Source: Rhizobiales bacterium GAS188 (GTDB lineage Bacteria > Pseudomonadota > Alphaproteobacteria > Rhizobiales > Beijerinckiaceae). Taken from it: a DNA stretch of 64,000 nt. Shown in pieces: positions 8,676-17,105 of the stretch. The stretch is from NCBI GenBank assembly GCA_900104855.1, contig FNSS01000001.1:5022001-5086000 (forward strand). The letters run 5' to 3'. The translations under genes were made by a program, and so were the position numbers. Position 1 is the first letter of the stretch, and each line of letters starts with the position of its first letter. The notes below the pieces were generated by a model, which did not search any database, was not told the origin of the DNA, and saw nothing but the letters and a program-made list of their open reading frames with translations.

Positions 8676-8812
8676 CGACTTGCCTCCTTATCCTCGGGAT
8701 CAGAGCTGCGAGCCGCGGTATGCCCGTAGGGTGTCGCCGGTGATCCGATGGGCGTCGGCGGATGCAAGAAGGGGTGATGCGGAAGCGAAACACGTGACAA
8801 TGTGTTGCCATC

Positions 8813-9928
8813 TCACCGCGCCCCATACTTCGCCTGTCCGAACAACGCGCTGTGCTCATGTGGCGGCGCCCGCCAGTACGAAGGCGGCGCGTCGTCGATG
8901 GTGGCGCCGAGTTCCGCTGCGGCGTGCCAGCCCCAACGGGGGTCGTAGAGCATGGCGCGAGCCAGCGCGACCTGGTCCGCCTGGCCGCCGGCGAGCACCT
9001 GTTCGGCCTGCTGCGCTCGGGTGATCAGGCCGACCGCAATGGTATTGACCCCCGTCGCCTCCTTCACCGCCTGCGCGAACGGGACCTGATAGCCGGGTCC
9101 CTGGGTTATTTTCTGCAGCGGCGAGATGCCGCCCGAGGATACGCTGATCCAGTCCACGCCGCGCTGCTTCAGCTCCCGGGCGAAGGCGATGGTCTGCTCC
9201 ACGTCCCAGCCGCCCTCGATCCAGTCGGTCGCGGAAACCTTGACGCCGACGGGCTTGTCCGCCGGCACCTCGGCGCGGATGGCATCGAACACCTCGAGCG
9301 GAAAGCGCATGCGGTTTTCGAGTGATCCGCCGTACTGATCGGTGCGCTGGTTGGAGGTCGGCGAGAGAAATTCGTGCAGCAGATAGCCGTGCGCGCCGTG
9401 GATTTCGATCCCGTCCAGTCCGAGGCGCATAGCCCGCCTGGCGGATGCCGCGAACGACTCGCGGATACGCTGCATCCCTGCGGCGTCGAGCGCGGCGGGC
9501 GCCGGCTCGCCATCCTTCTGCGGCAGTGCCGAGGGCGCCACCGGCACCCACCCGCCGGCAGACACCGGAACCAGCTGCCCGCCTTCCCAGGGCACCTTGC
9601 TGGATGCTTTGCGCCCGGCGTGGGCCAGCTGCATGATCACGCCGATATTCGAGTTCTGGCGGATCGCCGCGAGCACCGGCTGCAGCGCAGCCTCGGTCGC
9701 GTCGTTCCACAGGCCGAGATCCCCGGCGGTGATGCGGCCTTCCGCCTCGACCGCGGTCGCTTCGATACACAGCAAGCCGGCGCCCGACAGCGCCATGCTG
9801 CCCAGGTGGATCAGGTGCCAGGACGTCGCTCTGCCCTCCTTGGCGACGTACTGGCACATCGGCGAGACGACGATGCGGTTGGGCACGGTCAGGTTGCGCA
9901 GGCGGATCGGAGAAAACAGGAGACTCAT
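8813..9928 (-). CDS. NADH:flavin oxidoreductase, old yellow enzyme family (YqjM-like)
   Basis: 371 residues forming an FMN-dependent TIM barrel. Visible are VVSPMCQYV with the Cys25 expected in the thermophilic-like (YqjM) subclass, VIMQLAHAGRKAS, HGAHGYLLHEFLSP with paired substrate-binding His residues, and SNQRTDQYGGSLENR. Late in the protein VGLITRAQQAEQVL and QADQVALARAMLYDPRW form the phosphate-binding part. It should reduce activated alkenes (enones, maleimides, possibly nitro compounds) with NAD(P)H. Surrounding GST, SDR and MFS genes suggest detoxification or catabolism of an electrophile. Confidence 0.9.
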   Translation of the reverse strand: MSLLFSPIRLRNLTVPNRIVVSPMCQYVAKEGRATSWHLIHLGSMALSGAGLLCIEATAVEAEGRITAGDLGLWNDATEAALQPVLAAIRQNSNIGVIMQLAHAGRKASSKVPWEGGQLVPVSAGGWVPVAPSALPQKDGEPAPAALDAAGMQRIRESFAASARRAMRLGLDGIEIHGAHGYLLHEFLSPTSNQRTDQYGGSLENRMRFPLEVFDAIRAEVPADKPVGVKVSATDWIEGGWDVEQTIAFARELKQRGVDWISVSSGGISPLQKITQGPGYQVPFAQAVKEATGVNTIAVGLITRAQQAEQVLAGGQADQVALARAMLYDPRWGWHAAAELGATIDDAPPSYWRAPPHEHSALFGQAKYGAR

Positions 9929-9972
9929 GGATATGCTCCAACGGGCGATGGTGAACGCTTCGGCGGCCGCTA

Positions 9973-10710
9973 TCAGCTGGCCGTCTTGCCTCCGTTGACC
10001 CGAATGACCTGGCCGGTGATGTAGGCCGCTTTGCCGGACGCGACGAAAACGATCGTGTCGGCGATCTCGGCCGGCGCCGCACCCCGCTTCAGCGGAACGG
10101 CCGCGAAATACGCCGCTTTCTTCTCGACGGGTCCGGTAAGACGATCGAGCATTGCCGTTTCGGTCGGCCCCGGCGCCACGGCATTGACGCGGACGCCGTA
10201 AGCAGCCCCCTCCAGCGCCGCTGACTTCGTGATCCCTTCGACGGCATGCTTGCTTCCGGTGTAGAGCGAAAGGTTCGCGGCCCCGCGCTCGCCCATCGTC
10301 GAGGAGATATTGACGATGCTGCCGCTGCCCTGTGCCTGCATGAGTCGCAGCTCATGCTTCAGGCTGAGGACGACGCCGAGGACGTTGGTATCGAACATCG
10401 CGCTGTATGTTTCCATGGACACGTCGGTCAACGGTCCCGGCTTGCCTTCCGTGCCGGCGTTGTTGATGGCGACGTCAAGCCGACCGAAGCGCGCGACCGC
10501 CGCGTCGACGAGATTGCTTATGTCTCTCTCGTGCCGAACATCCGCGAGGACGAACTCCGCCTCTGCGCCGAGCCCGCGCAACAGCGCTTTCCCTTCCGCT
10601 TCCTTGCGACCCGAGACGACTAACCGGGCCCCTTCCTTAGCGAACGCGATTGCGGTGGCTCGGCCGATGCCGGTCAAAGCGCCGGTGATCAAAACAACGG
10701 GTGTAGTCAT
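9973..10710 (-). CDS. SDR-family oxidoreductase
   Basis: 245 residues of classical SDR type: TGALTGIGRA at 10 to 19, NNAGTEG, the catalytic Ser in VNISSTMGERG, Tyr-x3-Lys in LYTGSKHAVEG, and a C-terminal ITGQVIRVNGGKTAS. It is strongly similar to the SDR at 12203-12949 (shared LITGALTGIGRA, FDTNVLGVVLSLKHE, GSKHAVEGITKS and GGKTA), so the two are paralogues within one gene series. It reduces or oxidises an unknown carbonyl or alcohol. It lies 44 bases from the old yellow enzyme start. Confidence 0.9.
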   Translation of the reverse strand: MTTPVVLITGALTGIGRATAIAFAKEGARLVVSGRKEAEGKALLRGLGAEAEFVLADVRHERDISNLVDAAVARFGRLDVAINNAGTEGKPGPLTDVSMETYSAMFDTNVLGVVLSLKHELRLMQAQGSGSIVNISSTMGERGAANLSLYTGSKHAVEGITKSAALEGAAYGVRVNAVAPGPTETAMLDRLTGPVEKKAAYFAAVPLKRGAAPAEIADTIVFVASGKAAYITGQVIRVNGGKTAS

Positions 10711-10802
10711 GGCTCAATCCTTGACGATATGTGTGGTCCGCAGTTTCGGCGTCGGCCGAGAAAATCGTCGGCGCTTCCACGAAGCCAGGCTGTCCGCGTC
10801 GG

Positions 10803-11174
10803 TTAGGTCTCGTCGACACGGTCCGGATAAAAGGCGAGATGGTCCTTGATCGACGCGACCGCCTCATACGGCGCTTCGTAGGTCCACACCGCGTTGGCCG
10901 AACGAGCGCCTCCGGACGGGACGCTGAAATACGCGCACTCGCCCTTGTAGGGGCAGTAGGTCTCTTGGTCGGTCCGCTCGAGGAGCATCATGTCGACGTC
11001 CTTGCGCGGGATGTAGTCGACCGGCGCGTAGCTCGCTTCCCGCAGCGTCAGCGCGTCCCGCGTATCGGCGACGACGCGACCCGCGACCTTGACCACGACC
11101 CGATTGCGGTTGCGCTCGATCGTGATCGGATGATCCGGGCCGGGAATCTTGATGGTCTTCGGCTGCGATGACAT
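10803..11174 (-). CDS. DUF427 domain protein
   Basis: 123 residues covering a single DUF427 domain: a nitrogenous start ITIERNRNRVVVKVAGRVVA, then VDYIPRKDVDMMLLERTDQE, TYCPYKGECAYFSV (the conserved CPYKG motif) and a final SIKDHLAFYPDRVD. The family is widespread but biochemically uncharacterised. Its place between an SDR and an alpha/beta hydrolase suggests membership of the same metabolic unit. A good GCAAG-type upstream context is present, but no strong ribosome binding site. Confidence 0.85.
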   Translation of the reverse strand: MSSQPKTIKIPGPDHPITIERNRNRVVVKVAGRVVADTRDALTLREASYAPVDYIPRKDVDMMLLERTDQETYCPYKGECAYFSVPSGGARSANAVWTYEAPYEAVASIKDHLAFYPDRVDET

Positions 11175-11207
11175 GGCACTTGCCTTTTTTCGGGGAGTGG
11201 ATTCGCG

Positions 11208-12053
11208 TCAGGCGTCAAGGAACGTCGACACGTGCCGGACGAACAGCTCCGGATACTGGAACTGCGAGCCGTGATTGGCGTCCGGATAGAGGATCAGCTG
11301 AGCGGCCGGGAGATGCCGCGCGAGAATGAAAGAGTTGATCGAGTAGATGATGACGTCGTGGATGCCGTTCACCACCAGCGTCGGCTGGCGAATGGCCTTG
11401 AGATAATCGCATCCGGCGCTTGACGCGCCCCACTTGGCGATCGCCTCGAGCTGGGCGGGCGCGACCGCCTCGTTCACCTCTGGATTGCGGTTATCGGTGC
11501 GCAGCCGGAAGCGCTTGAGAAACTCACGGCCCGCCGCCTGGCTTGGCGCCGACGGCGTGAAGTGGACGGCGAGCCAGATCTCGTCTGGCACATCATAGGT
11601 GGCGCCGAAGATCTGCTGCGCCTCGGGCGTGAGGGTGGCCATGCCTTGACCGCCGCGCGGCCCCGTGCCGACCAGGATCAGGCGCCTGGCCAGAGCGGGC
11701 TCCTGCAACGCAATTTCCTGCGCGACGAAGCCGCCGATCGAAAAGCCGAGCACATCGACCGTTTTCAGGCCCAGCGCCTTGATAAACGCCACCGCGTTAG
11801 CCGCCATCTCCTCGATCGAGGCTGGTACCTCGCCGCTCGTGCCGGAAATGCCCGCGTTATTGAACAGGATCACTTCCCGCGTCGCCGCGAGGGCGTCCGT
11901 CACCGCCGGATCCCAATGATCCATCGTGCCGGTGAAATGCATGTTGAAGACGAGCGGCACGCCACCCGATTTGCCGAAGCGTCGGTAAGCGAACCGAACA
12001 CCAGCCGCGTCCACGAACTGCGTCGGCGCGGTCTGGTGACTGTGCTGGGTCAT
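11208..12053 (-). CDS. alpha/beta hydrolase
   Basis: 281 residues with an alpha/beta hydrolase fold. The nucleophile elbow is VLGFSIGGFVAQEIAL (Gly-Phe-Ser-Ile-Gly). The oxyanion region is VFNMHFTGTMDHWDP. The acid is likely in VVNGIHDVIIY and the His in YPDANHGSQFQYP. Sequence character is that of esterase/C-C hydrolase-like members that accompany oxidoreductases. The substrate is unknown. The start at 12053 follows AGGGAATCTCA, which contains a ribosome binding site. It lies 33 bases before the DUF427 gene. Confidence 0.85.
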   Translation of the reverse strand: MTQHSHQTAPTQFVDAAGVRFAYRRFGKSGGVPLVFNMHFTGTMDHWDPAVTDALAATREVILFNNAGISGTSGEVPASIEEMAANAVAFIKALGLKTVDVLGFSIGGFVAQEIALQEPALARRLILVGTGPRGGQGMATLTPEAQQIFGATYDVPDEIWLAVHFTPSAPSQAAGREFLKRFRLRTDNRNPEVNEAVAPAQLEAIAKWGASSAGCDYLKAIRQPTLVVNGIHDVIIYSINSFILARHLPAAQLILYPDANHGSQFQYPELFVRHVSTFLDA

Positions 12054-12202
12054 TGAGATTCCCTCTGGCGCTGGCGCTCAAGCCGACATGCGAAGCGGTC
12101 GAAAGCGGGCGGCGTCCGGACGCAGCGAAAGCTGGGAGAAGGGTGCCTCGGGAAGACCGCCCCTCAACCGGGCGCGGAGCAAACCTCCGCGCCCGGACAG
12201 GA

Positions 12203-12949
12203 TCAGTTAGCGGTCTTGCCGCCGTCGACGTTGAGGATATGGCCGGTGATGAATGAAGCTTCGTTCGACGCGATGAAGACGATCGCGTCGGCAAGCTCCT
12301 CCGATAGGCCAAGGCGACCCATCGGAACACTCGTCACCAGAGCCGCCTTGTTCTCCGGCGTGCCCGTAAAGCGGGTCAACATGCCAGTATCCGTAGGCCC
12401 AGGCGCCACGCCGTTCACACGGATGCCCGACTTGGCGATCTCGAGCGCCACCGACTTGGTGATGCCTTCGACGGCGTGCTTGCTGCCGACATAGATAGAG
12501 GCCCCCGCCGCACCCTCGTGCCCGTAGGTCGAGGAGATGTTGATAATGCTGCCGCTGCCCTGTCCTTGCATGACGCGCACTTCGTGCTTCATGCTCAAGA
12601 TCACGCCGAGAACATTCGTGTCGAACGTCGCGGCATAGCTTTCCGCGGTCTGGTCCGTGATCGAGCCAACCTGGCCTTCGGTGCCGGCATTGTTCACGGC
12701 GACGTCGAGACGGCCAAACCGCGCGACGGTCTTGTCGACCAGAGCGCGGACGTCACCTTCCTTGCGGACGTCGGCGTTGATGAACTCGGCCTCCGAACCG
12801 AAAGAGCGCAGCTCCTTGGCGAGCGCCTTGCCGGCCTCATCACGCCGGCCGGCAACGACCACCTTCGCGCCCTTCTTGGCGAAGGCGACGGCGGCGGCGC
12901 GCCCGATGCCGGTCAAAGCGCCGGTGATCAATACGACTGGGTTGCTCAT
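12203..12949 (-). CDS. SDR-family oxidoreductase, paralogue of the 9973 gene
   Basis: 248 residues starting MSNPVVLITGALTGIGRAAA. It has all SDR motifs: TGxxxGIG, NNAGTEGQVG, the Ser in INISSTYGHEG, Tyr-x3-Lys in IYVGSKHAVEG, and a C-terminal ITGHILNVDGGKTAN. An alternative ATG exists five codons upstream; the chosen one has AGGA about 10 bases before it. As the first gene of the minus-strand series and directly opposite a LysR gene, it is the likely first target of that regulator. The pair of paralogous SDRs may act on successive or alternative substrates. Confidence 0.9.
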   Translation of the reverse strand: MSNPVVLITGALTGIGRAAAVAFAKKGAKVVVAGRRDEAGKALAKELRSFGSEAEFINADVRKEGDVRALVDKTVARFGRLDVAVNNAGTEGQVGSITDQTAESYAATFDTNVLGVILSMKHEVRVMQGQGSGSIINISSTYGHEGAAGASIYVGSKHAVEGITKSVALEIAKSGIRVNGVAPGPTDTGMLTRFTGTPENKAALVTSVPMGRLGLSEELADAIVFIASNEASFITGHILNVDGGKTAN

Positions 12950-13132
12950 TTTCTGGTTCCTCACGATTTCGCGCTTCCTACCGGCGGAGCATGGATGGCA
13001 ACGCCGGGAAGCTGATGAGGCCCACGGATGTCTCCCGAGGGCGCTTCCACTGTGGGCTAAGTGGGAACCCCTGGCGCCTGCGCAAAAGACTTTGTAAGCA
13101 GGGGGGCATGCCTTGGAGATATGGAAGCCGCC
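12950..13132. promoter_or_regulatory. divergent promoter region between SDR operon and LysR gene
   Basis: This 183-base gap separates the SDR start (minus) and the LysR start (plus). It contains an inverted repeat GCCCAC (13020-13025) and GTGGGC (13052-13057) separated by 26 bases. LysR-type regulators usually bind such gaps and control the divergent gene. The repeat is only a candidate operator, and I could not define -35/-10 boxes with confidence. Confidence 0.4.
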
Positions 13133-14032
13133 ATGGAGCTACGGCACCTTCGCTATTTCGTCGCGGTCGCCGAGGAGGGCAGCCTGACGCTCGCGGCCGA
13201 GAAACGGCTGCACACCGCGCAACCTTCCCTCAGCCGGCAAATCCGCGATCTCGAATATGAGGTCGGCGTTCAGCTTATGAGCCGCAGCGTGCACGGCATC
13301 GAATTGACCGCCGCCGGGCGGGCCTTTCTCGACCATGCGCGGCTGGCGCTGGTGCAGGTCGAGGCAGCCATTGAGGCGGCGCGCCGGGCCGCTCACCCCG
13401 CCAAACCAACCTTTGCCCTCGGATTTTTGACTGGACAAGAGATGGATTGGCTTCCGGAGGCCATGCGCATCCTTCGAGACGAACTGCCCAATATCGAGGT
13501 CTCGGTCTCCAGCCAGTATTCTCCCGACCTTGCGCAGGCTCTGCTGAGGGGGAAGCTCGACTTGGCCTTCATGCGTCCAGAAGTGCAAATGCCCGACCTG
13601 GACTATACGGTCATCGTCAAGGAGCCGCTTCTCGTCGCCATGCCGAGCGATCATCGCCTGGTGTCGCAGAACGCCGTCGCGCTGCAAGACATCGCGGGTG
13701 AGATATTCATCGGCATGTCGAACACGGCCCCCACGCTCCGGGTGGTCATAGATGACTACCTGAAACGATCGGGGATGGATCTCCGGCCAGTGCACAGGGT
13801 CGACAATCTGGCGATGGCGATGTCGCTGATCGCATCGACCGGGGGCGTGGCGCTCCTGCCCGCCTATGCGAAGAACTTCCTGCCATGGTCCGTGACCAGC
13901 CGTCCGCTCGATGGCGAGGCACCGACGATCGATCTCGTCATCGGCTACAACAAGACCAACACCTCGCCAATTCTCGGACTGTTCCTTTCGCGTGTCGACC
14001 AGCTGAAGAAGAGGGCTCCGCAAAAGCATTGA
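13133..14032 (+). CDS. LysR-family transcriptional regulator
   Basis: 299 residues. The winged helix starts MELRHLRYFVAVAEEGSLTL and continues with KRLHTAQPSLSRQIRDLEYE, typical of the subgroup that includes regulators of aromatic and xenobiotic catabolism. The periplasmic-binding-like effector domain follows from about residue 90. An in-frame ATG at 13121 is possible; 13133 is chosen because it gives the canonical family start. It is divergent from the SDR/old yellow enzyme series and probably regulates it. The effector is unknown. Confidence 0.85.
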   Translation: MELRHLRYFVAVAEEGSLTLAAEKRLHTAQPSLSRQIRDLEYEVGVQLMSRSVHGIELTAAGRAFLDHARLALVQVEAAIEAARRAAHPAKPTFALGFLTGQEMDWLPEAMRILRDELPNIEVSVSSQYSPDLAQALLRGKLDLAFMRPEVQMPDLDYTVIVKEPLLVAMPSDHRLVSQNAVALQDIAGEIFIGMSNTAPTLRVVIDDYLKRSGMDLRPVHRVDNLAMAMSLIASTGGVALLPAYAKNFLPWSVTSRPLDGEAPTIDLVIGYNKTNTSPILGLFLSRVDQLKKRAPQKH

Positions 14033-14322
14033 CCGTAGGCGCTGAGGTGACGGTATTTTATGCGTCGAATCTGATGACGCCGTTCTCTCTGAAGATCTCG
14101 AAAATCGACCGATTGATGCCAATAATGGGTGCAGTCCGGCCGGTTCCATCGACGGCCTGAATTCAGGGGAGCACGTCAAGAGCAGTCGAGTTCGGGCTGG
14201 CTTTCCGCGATCGGGCGCCGCGTTGATGGTATTTGCCGGGATTGCCCCCTGCCGCCAAAAGCGCGTCGTGAGGCGCCGAAAGTGTCGATAGCAGTCAATA
14301 CATCGTTTGCTCTTCGCGGCGT

Positions 14323-14352
14323 CGCGGAAGGCGCGCTGTGGCGCCTTTCGCG
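14323..14352. terminator. bidirectional hairpin between convergent genes
   Basis: CGCGGAAGGCGC and GCGCCTTTCGCG form a 12-base stem (one G-T pair) around a 6-base loop. It lies in the 367-base gap between the 3' ends of the LysR gene (plus) and the GST gene (minus), as expected for a shared terminator. No clear T-tract follows, so intrinsic termination is uncertain. The rest of the gap (14033-14399) shows no recognisable gene. Confidence 0.5.
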
Positions 14353-14399
14353 AGCTCCGCAATTCCGATCATACCGTGCCGGGCTTTCGAGGCTTCAGC

Positions 14400-15041
14400 T
14401 CACGCGGCTTTGATGTCCTGGCGGAGTTCCGCTGACTGCGTAGGCAGCGGCCAACGCTCATGCATGCGATTGAAATAGGCTCCGATATTGGGGAAGGGGG
14501 ACCAATCGAAGGCAATGGCGTTGCGGTAGCCTTCGAGCGCGGCGACCGAATAGTCGGCGATCGTGACGGCCTCGCCGACCATATGCCGCCTGGCCGCGAG
14601 ATGGCTTTCGAGCACGGGCGCAAATCTGGAGAGATCGCGCTGTGCCCTGGCAACGAGAGCTTCGTCGGTGGGCCCGAAGCCCAACGCCGGCTTGGCGACG
14701 GTTTCGAAGGCGATCGCGCCGAACGCCTTGTTGAAATGGGCGAGCTCCCAGCATTGCCAGCGCACGATATCGGCCCGCTTGCGCGGATCGCGCGGGAAGA
14801 GCGCGTCGCTGCCCGCCTTGTCCGCGAGGTATTGCATGATTGCGTTCGACTCCCACAGCACGAATGAGCCGTCGACCAGCGTCGGAGCCAGCCCATTGGG
14901 ATTGAGGGCGAGATAGGCGGGTTTGCGATGGTCGCCTGCCTGGCCGTCGAGACGCTCGATGCTGACGTCGAGGGCCAGGTGATCGACGACGGCGAGGACC
15001 TTTCGTCCGCTATAGGAGGCCGGGAATGTGTAGAGTTTCAT
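14400..15041 (-). CDS. glutathione S-transferase family protein
   Basis: 213 residues starting MKLYTFPASYSGRKVLAVVD, with the N-terminal thioredoxin fold, LNPNGLAPTLVDGSFVLWES (cis-Pro and the Glu-Ser glutathione site) and a C-terminal helical domain with VGEAVTIADYSVAALEGYRN. The start is chosen at 15041, with AGAGGGA upstream. It is divergent from the ArsR gene at 15248. The second of three intact GST genes in the window. Substrate unknown. Confidence 0.85.
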   Translation of the reverse strand: MKLYTFPASYSGRKVLAVVDHLALDVSIERLDGQAGDHRKPAYLALNPNGLAPTLVDGSFVLWESNAIMQYLADKAGSDALFPRDPRKRADIVRWQCWELAHFNKAFGAIAFETVAKPALGFGPTDEALVARAQRDLSRFAPVLESHLAARRHMVGEAVTIADYSVAALEGYRNAIAFDWSPFPNIGAYFNRMHERWPLPTQSAELRQDIKAA

Positions 15042-15188
15042 GATGGTTCCCTCTGGGGTTGCGCGCCTGCCGACGACAGGCCCATACCCAAGAGACGAAG
15101 CTGGTCCGCAAAAGGATTCCCATCGGCGGGCGACGGCGCGAATCCAATCGTCTCGTTCAAACATCTGGGAGCGGCGACGTCCAGCCCG

Positions 15189-15240
15189 TTGACATCGCAT
15201 CTTGGCCGTTATAGAACCGACTAGTTCCAGAACTAATCGG
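15189..15240 (+). promoter_or_regulatory. promoter with overlapping ArsR-type operator
   Basis: TTGACA (15189-15194), a 17-base spacer and TAGAAC (15212-15217) resemble a sigma-70 promoter. Overlapping its -10 end is an inverted repeat CCGACTAGTTC (15217-15227), two bases, then GAACTAATCGG (15230-15240), matching at 10 of 11 positions. It ends 7 bases before the ArsR start. The arrangement suggests autoregulation by the ArsR protein, which is inferred. Confidence 0.5.
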
Positions 15241-15247
15241 ATCCACA

Positions 15248-15592
15248 ATGGCCGACAATCTCAGCAACACCTTTGCGGCCCTGGCAGACCCGACGCGCCG
15301 GGCGATCTTGGCGCGGCTGGCATTGGGTGACGCGTCGGTCGGCGAACTGGCCACTCCCTTTGACATGACGGTTCGTGCGGTCTCGAAGCATATCGGGGTC
15401 CTTGAGAAAGCAGGGTTGGTTTCGAGAGAACGCGATGCGCAAAGAAGGCCTAGTCGCTTGAGGCTCGCACCCCTCGAGGAGGTGAATGATTGGCTCGAAG
15501 CGTACCGCCGCCTCTGGGAAGGCCGCTTCGCCAGGATCGACGGGGTCCTCGACAAAATCAAAGAAGGAAAGCTCGATGACCCACGTCGTTGA
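15248..15592 (+). CDS. ArsR/SmtB-family helix-turn-helix regulator
   Basis: 114 residues starting MADNLSNTFAALADPTRRAI, the usual start of the ArsR subgroup that partners SRPBCC genes. The recognition region is FDMTVRAVSKHIGVLEKAGL, and the C-terminus WLEAYRRLWEGRFARIDGVL is the signature of this subgroup. Metal-binding Cys residues are absent, so it is not a classical metal sensor. Its stop overlaps the start of a truncated SRPBCC gene. Its own upstream inverted repeat is probably its operator. Confidence 0.85.
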   Translation: MADNLSNTFAALADPTRRAILARLALGDASVGELATPFDMTVRAVSKHIGVLEKAGLVSRERDAQRRPSRLRLAPLEEVNDWLEAYRRLWEGRFARIDGVLDKIKEGKLDDPRR

Positions 15593-15731
15593 AGCTGAAT
15601 GCGCGGAAGCCAGAGAGCTGGAGCTATCGCGAGTCTTCGCGGCGCCTGGACGTTTCGCGTTCCGCCTCCGGACAGACCCTCAATACGTTCCGCTCTGGTG
15701 GAGGTCGAAGGTGCTCCAGCATCAGTTTTGA
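15576..15731 (+). pseudogene. truncated SRPBCC gene (partner of ArsR)
   Basis: ATG 15576 overlaps the ArsR stop by 17 bases, the usual spacing for an ArsR-SRPBCC pair. The product starts MTHVVEAECAEARELELSRV and goes on FAAPGRFAFRLRTDPQYVPL, matching the first 45 residues of AHSA1-type proteins, and then stops at residue 51 instead of about 150. The rest of the gene is absent. Presumably non-functional. Confidence 0.7.
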
Positions 15732-15760
15732 AACACCATCGACCCATCAGGAGAAGCTCC

Positions 15761-16600
15761 ATGAACGACATTGCCACAAAGCCCGCATCTGCGGGTGTCC
15801 GCTTCGTCACGTCTCGGGACGGGACCCGGATCGCGTACGAACGCCTGGGATCTGGCGCGCCTGTCATTCTCGTCGGGGGTGCCTTCAACGATCGCCGAGG
15901 CAAAGCTTCCGGCGTGCCGCTTGCAAGGCTGCTTGCCAGTCACTTCACGGTGTTCGCCTATGATCGCCGCGGCCGAGGAGACAGCACCGAGACTCCGCCA
16001 TATGATGCCGCACGAGAAGTCGAAGATCTGGAGGCGCTGCTGGCGGCGGCCGACGGGGCAGCGTCGGTCTTCGGCATGTCGTCCGGCGCCGCCTTGGCGC
16101 TCGAAGCCGCAGCCAGCGGTCTGAAGATCGCAAAGCTCGCATTGTATGAGCCGCCCTTCAGCATCGATGCCGACGCGCAGGCGCGCTCGGTATCCTACGA
16201 ACGCCGCCTGCGCGAACTTCTTGCGGCTGGAGACTCGGATGGCGCCGTTGCACTGTTCCTGGGCCATGTCGGCGTGCCGTCACAGATGGTCGATCAGATG
16301 CGCCACGCTCCGATGTGGCCTGGGCTGAAAGCAATGGCGGCGAGCCTTGCGCATGACTCTGCGGTCATGGGCGACGCTCATGGCGGCGCGGTTCCCGTTG
16401 AACGGATCCGGCCTATCACGGCTCCAGTCCTCGTTCTGGGAGGGGGGTTGAGCCCGCCATTCATGCGGCAGGCGGCTGAGACGATTGTTGGAGCTGTCCG
16501 AAACGGCTCGCACCAAAGTCTAGCCGGCCAGGCTCACGACGTGTCGGTCGACGTACTCGCGCCTGCGCTCATCTCGTTCTTTTCGGACGGACGCGTTTGA
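15761..16600 (+). CDS. alpha/beta hydrolase
   Basis: 279 residues starting MNDIATKPASAGVRFVTSRD. The nucleophile elbow is VFGMSSGAALALEAA (Gly-Met-Ser-Ser-Gly), preceded by FAYDRRGRGDSTETPP. The acid region is APVLVLGGGLSPPF and the likely catalytic His lies in LAGQAHDVSVDVL. AGGAG stands 7 bases before the ATG. It lies 29 bases after the truncated SRPBCC gene, so it is likely co-transcribed with ArsR. The substrate is unknown. This hydrolase type frequently follows ArsR-SRPBCC pairs in alphaproteobacteria. Confidence 0.8.
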   Translation: MNDIATKPASAGVRFVTSRDGTRIAYERLGSGAPVILVGGAFNDRRGKASGVPLARLLASHFTVFAYDRRGRGDSTETPPYDAAREVEDLEALLAAADGAASVFGMSSGAALALEAAASGLKIAKLALYEPPFSIDADAQARSVSYERRLRELLAAGDSDGAVALFLGHVGVPSQMVDQMRHAPMWPGLKAMAASLAHDSAVMGDAHGGAVPVERIRPITAPVLVLGGGLSPPFMRQAAETIVGAVRNGSHQSLAGQAHDVSVDVLAPALISFFSDGRV

Positions 16601-16792
16601 TCCGTGAAAAGCACCTGCTGCCGCTTGCCGCGCTGCGTTACGCGATGGGAACGTCGAGAACGACAATGCGAGAAAGACGCGCCAAGCTCAATAAGCGTCG
16701 AAACATGAGATCGCGCAACGTGTATCATGTCCCCGTAATGCGAAGCCGCCAGACACCATCGAGCGGGAGTGAGGGTGTAGCGCGAGCGCAGG

Positions 16793-16948
16793 TCAGCGAG
16801 GGCTCATTCTTCGCGAGAGTCCGGCGATGATGCGCCGGCGGAACGCGAACATGACTGCCACGACGACGATCGCGCCGATCAACAGGGTCTCGAGGGAGCC
16901 ATCGCCGCCATCAGGCGCGATTCCGAACAGGCTCTCGATGAAATCCAC
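16793..16948 (-). CDS. small single-pass membrane protein, 51 residues
   Basis: A GTG start at 16948 with AGGAG 7 bases upstream opens VDFIESLFGIAPDGGDGSLE, then the hydrophobic segment TLLIGAIVVVAVMFAF, a basic stop-transfer RRRIIAGLSRRMSPR and TGA at 16793. The pattern (short acidic N-terminus, one membrane segment, positive inside) and the good ribosome binding site make a real gene likely. Small proteins with a similar IExLFGxxPDGG start are known to me from Hyphomicrobiales, without known function. It lies 157 bases upstream of the propeller-protein stop, so it is probably a separate unit. Confidence 0.6.
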   Translation of the reverse strand: MDFIESLFGIAPDGGDGSLETLLIGAIVVVAVMFAFRRRIIAGLSRRMSPR

Positions 16949-17105
16949 TTCTATCTCCTTGGTTCAACAAGGCGGTATCGATGGGCGTCGCGCCGCAAGT
17001 CATGGACCCGATCACAATTGCTCCTCGAACCCCTTGCTCGTGTCAAGAGGCGCTGGATCATTCGCGACCCGCGCAAGCAACCACCTGATCGAGCCGCCCC
17101 TCGCA

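Noticed and set aside
7467-8729. 420-codon open frame on the plus strand
   Set aside because: Opposite the MFS gene. Composition (Gln, Arg, His, Asp) is typical of an antisense shadow in high-GC DNA.
13139-14362. 407-codon open frame on the minus strand
   Set aside because: It covers the LysR gene on the other strand, and its sequence is an Arg/His-rich shadow without family motifs.
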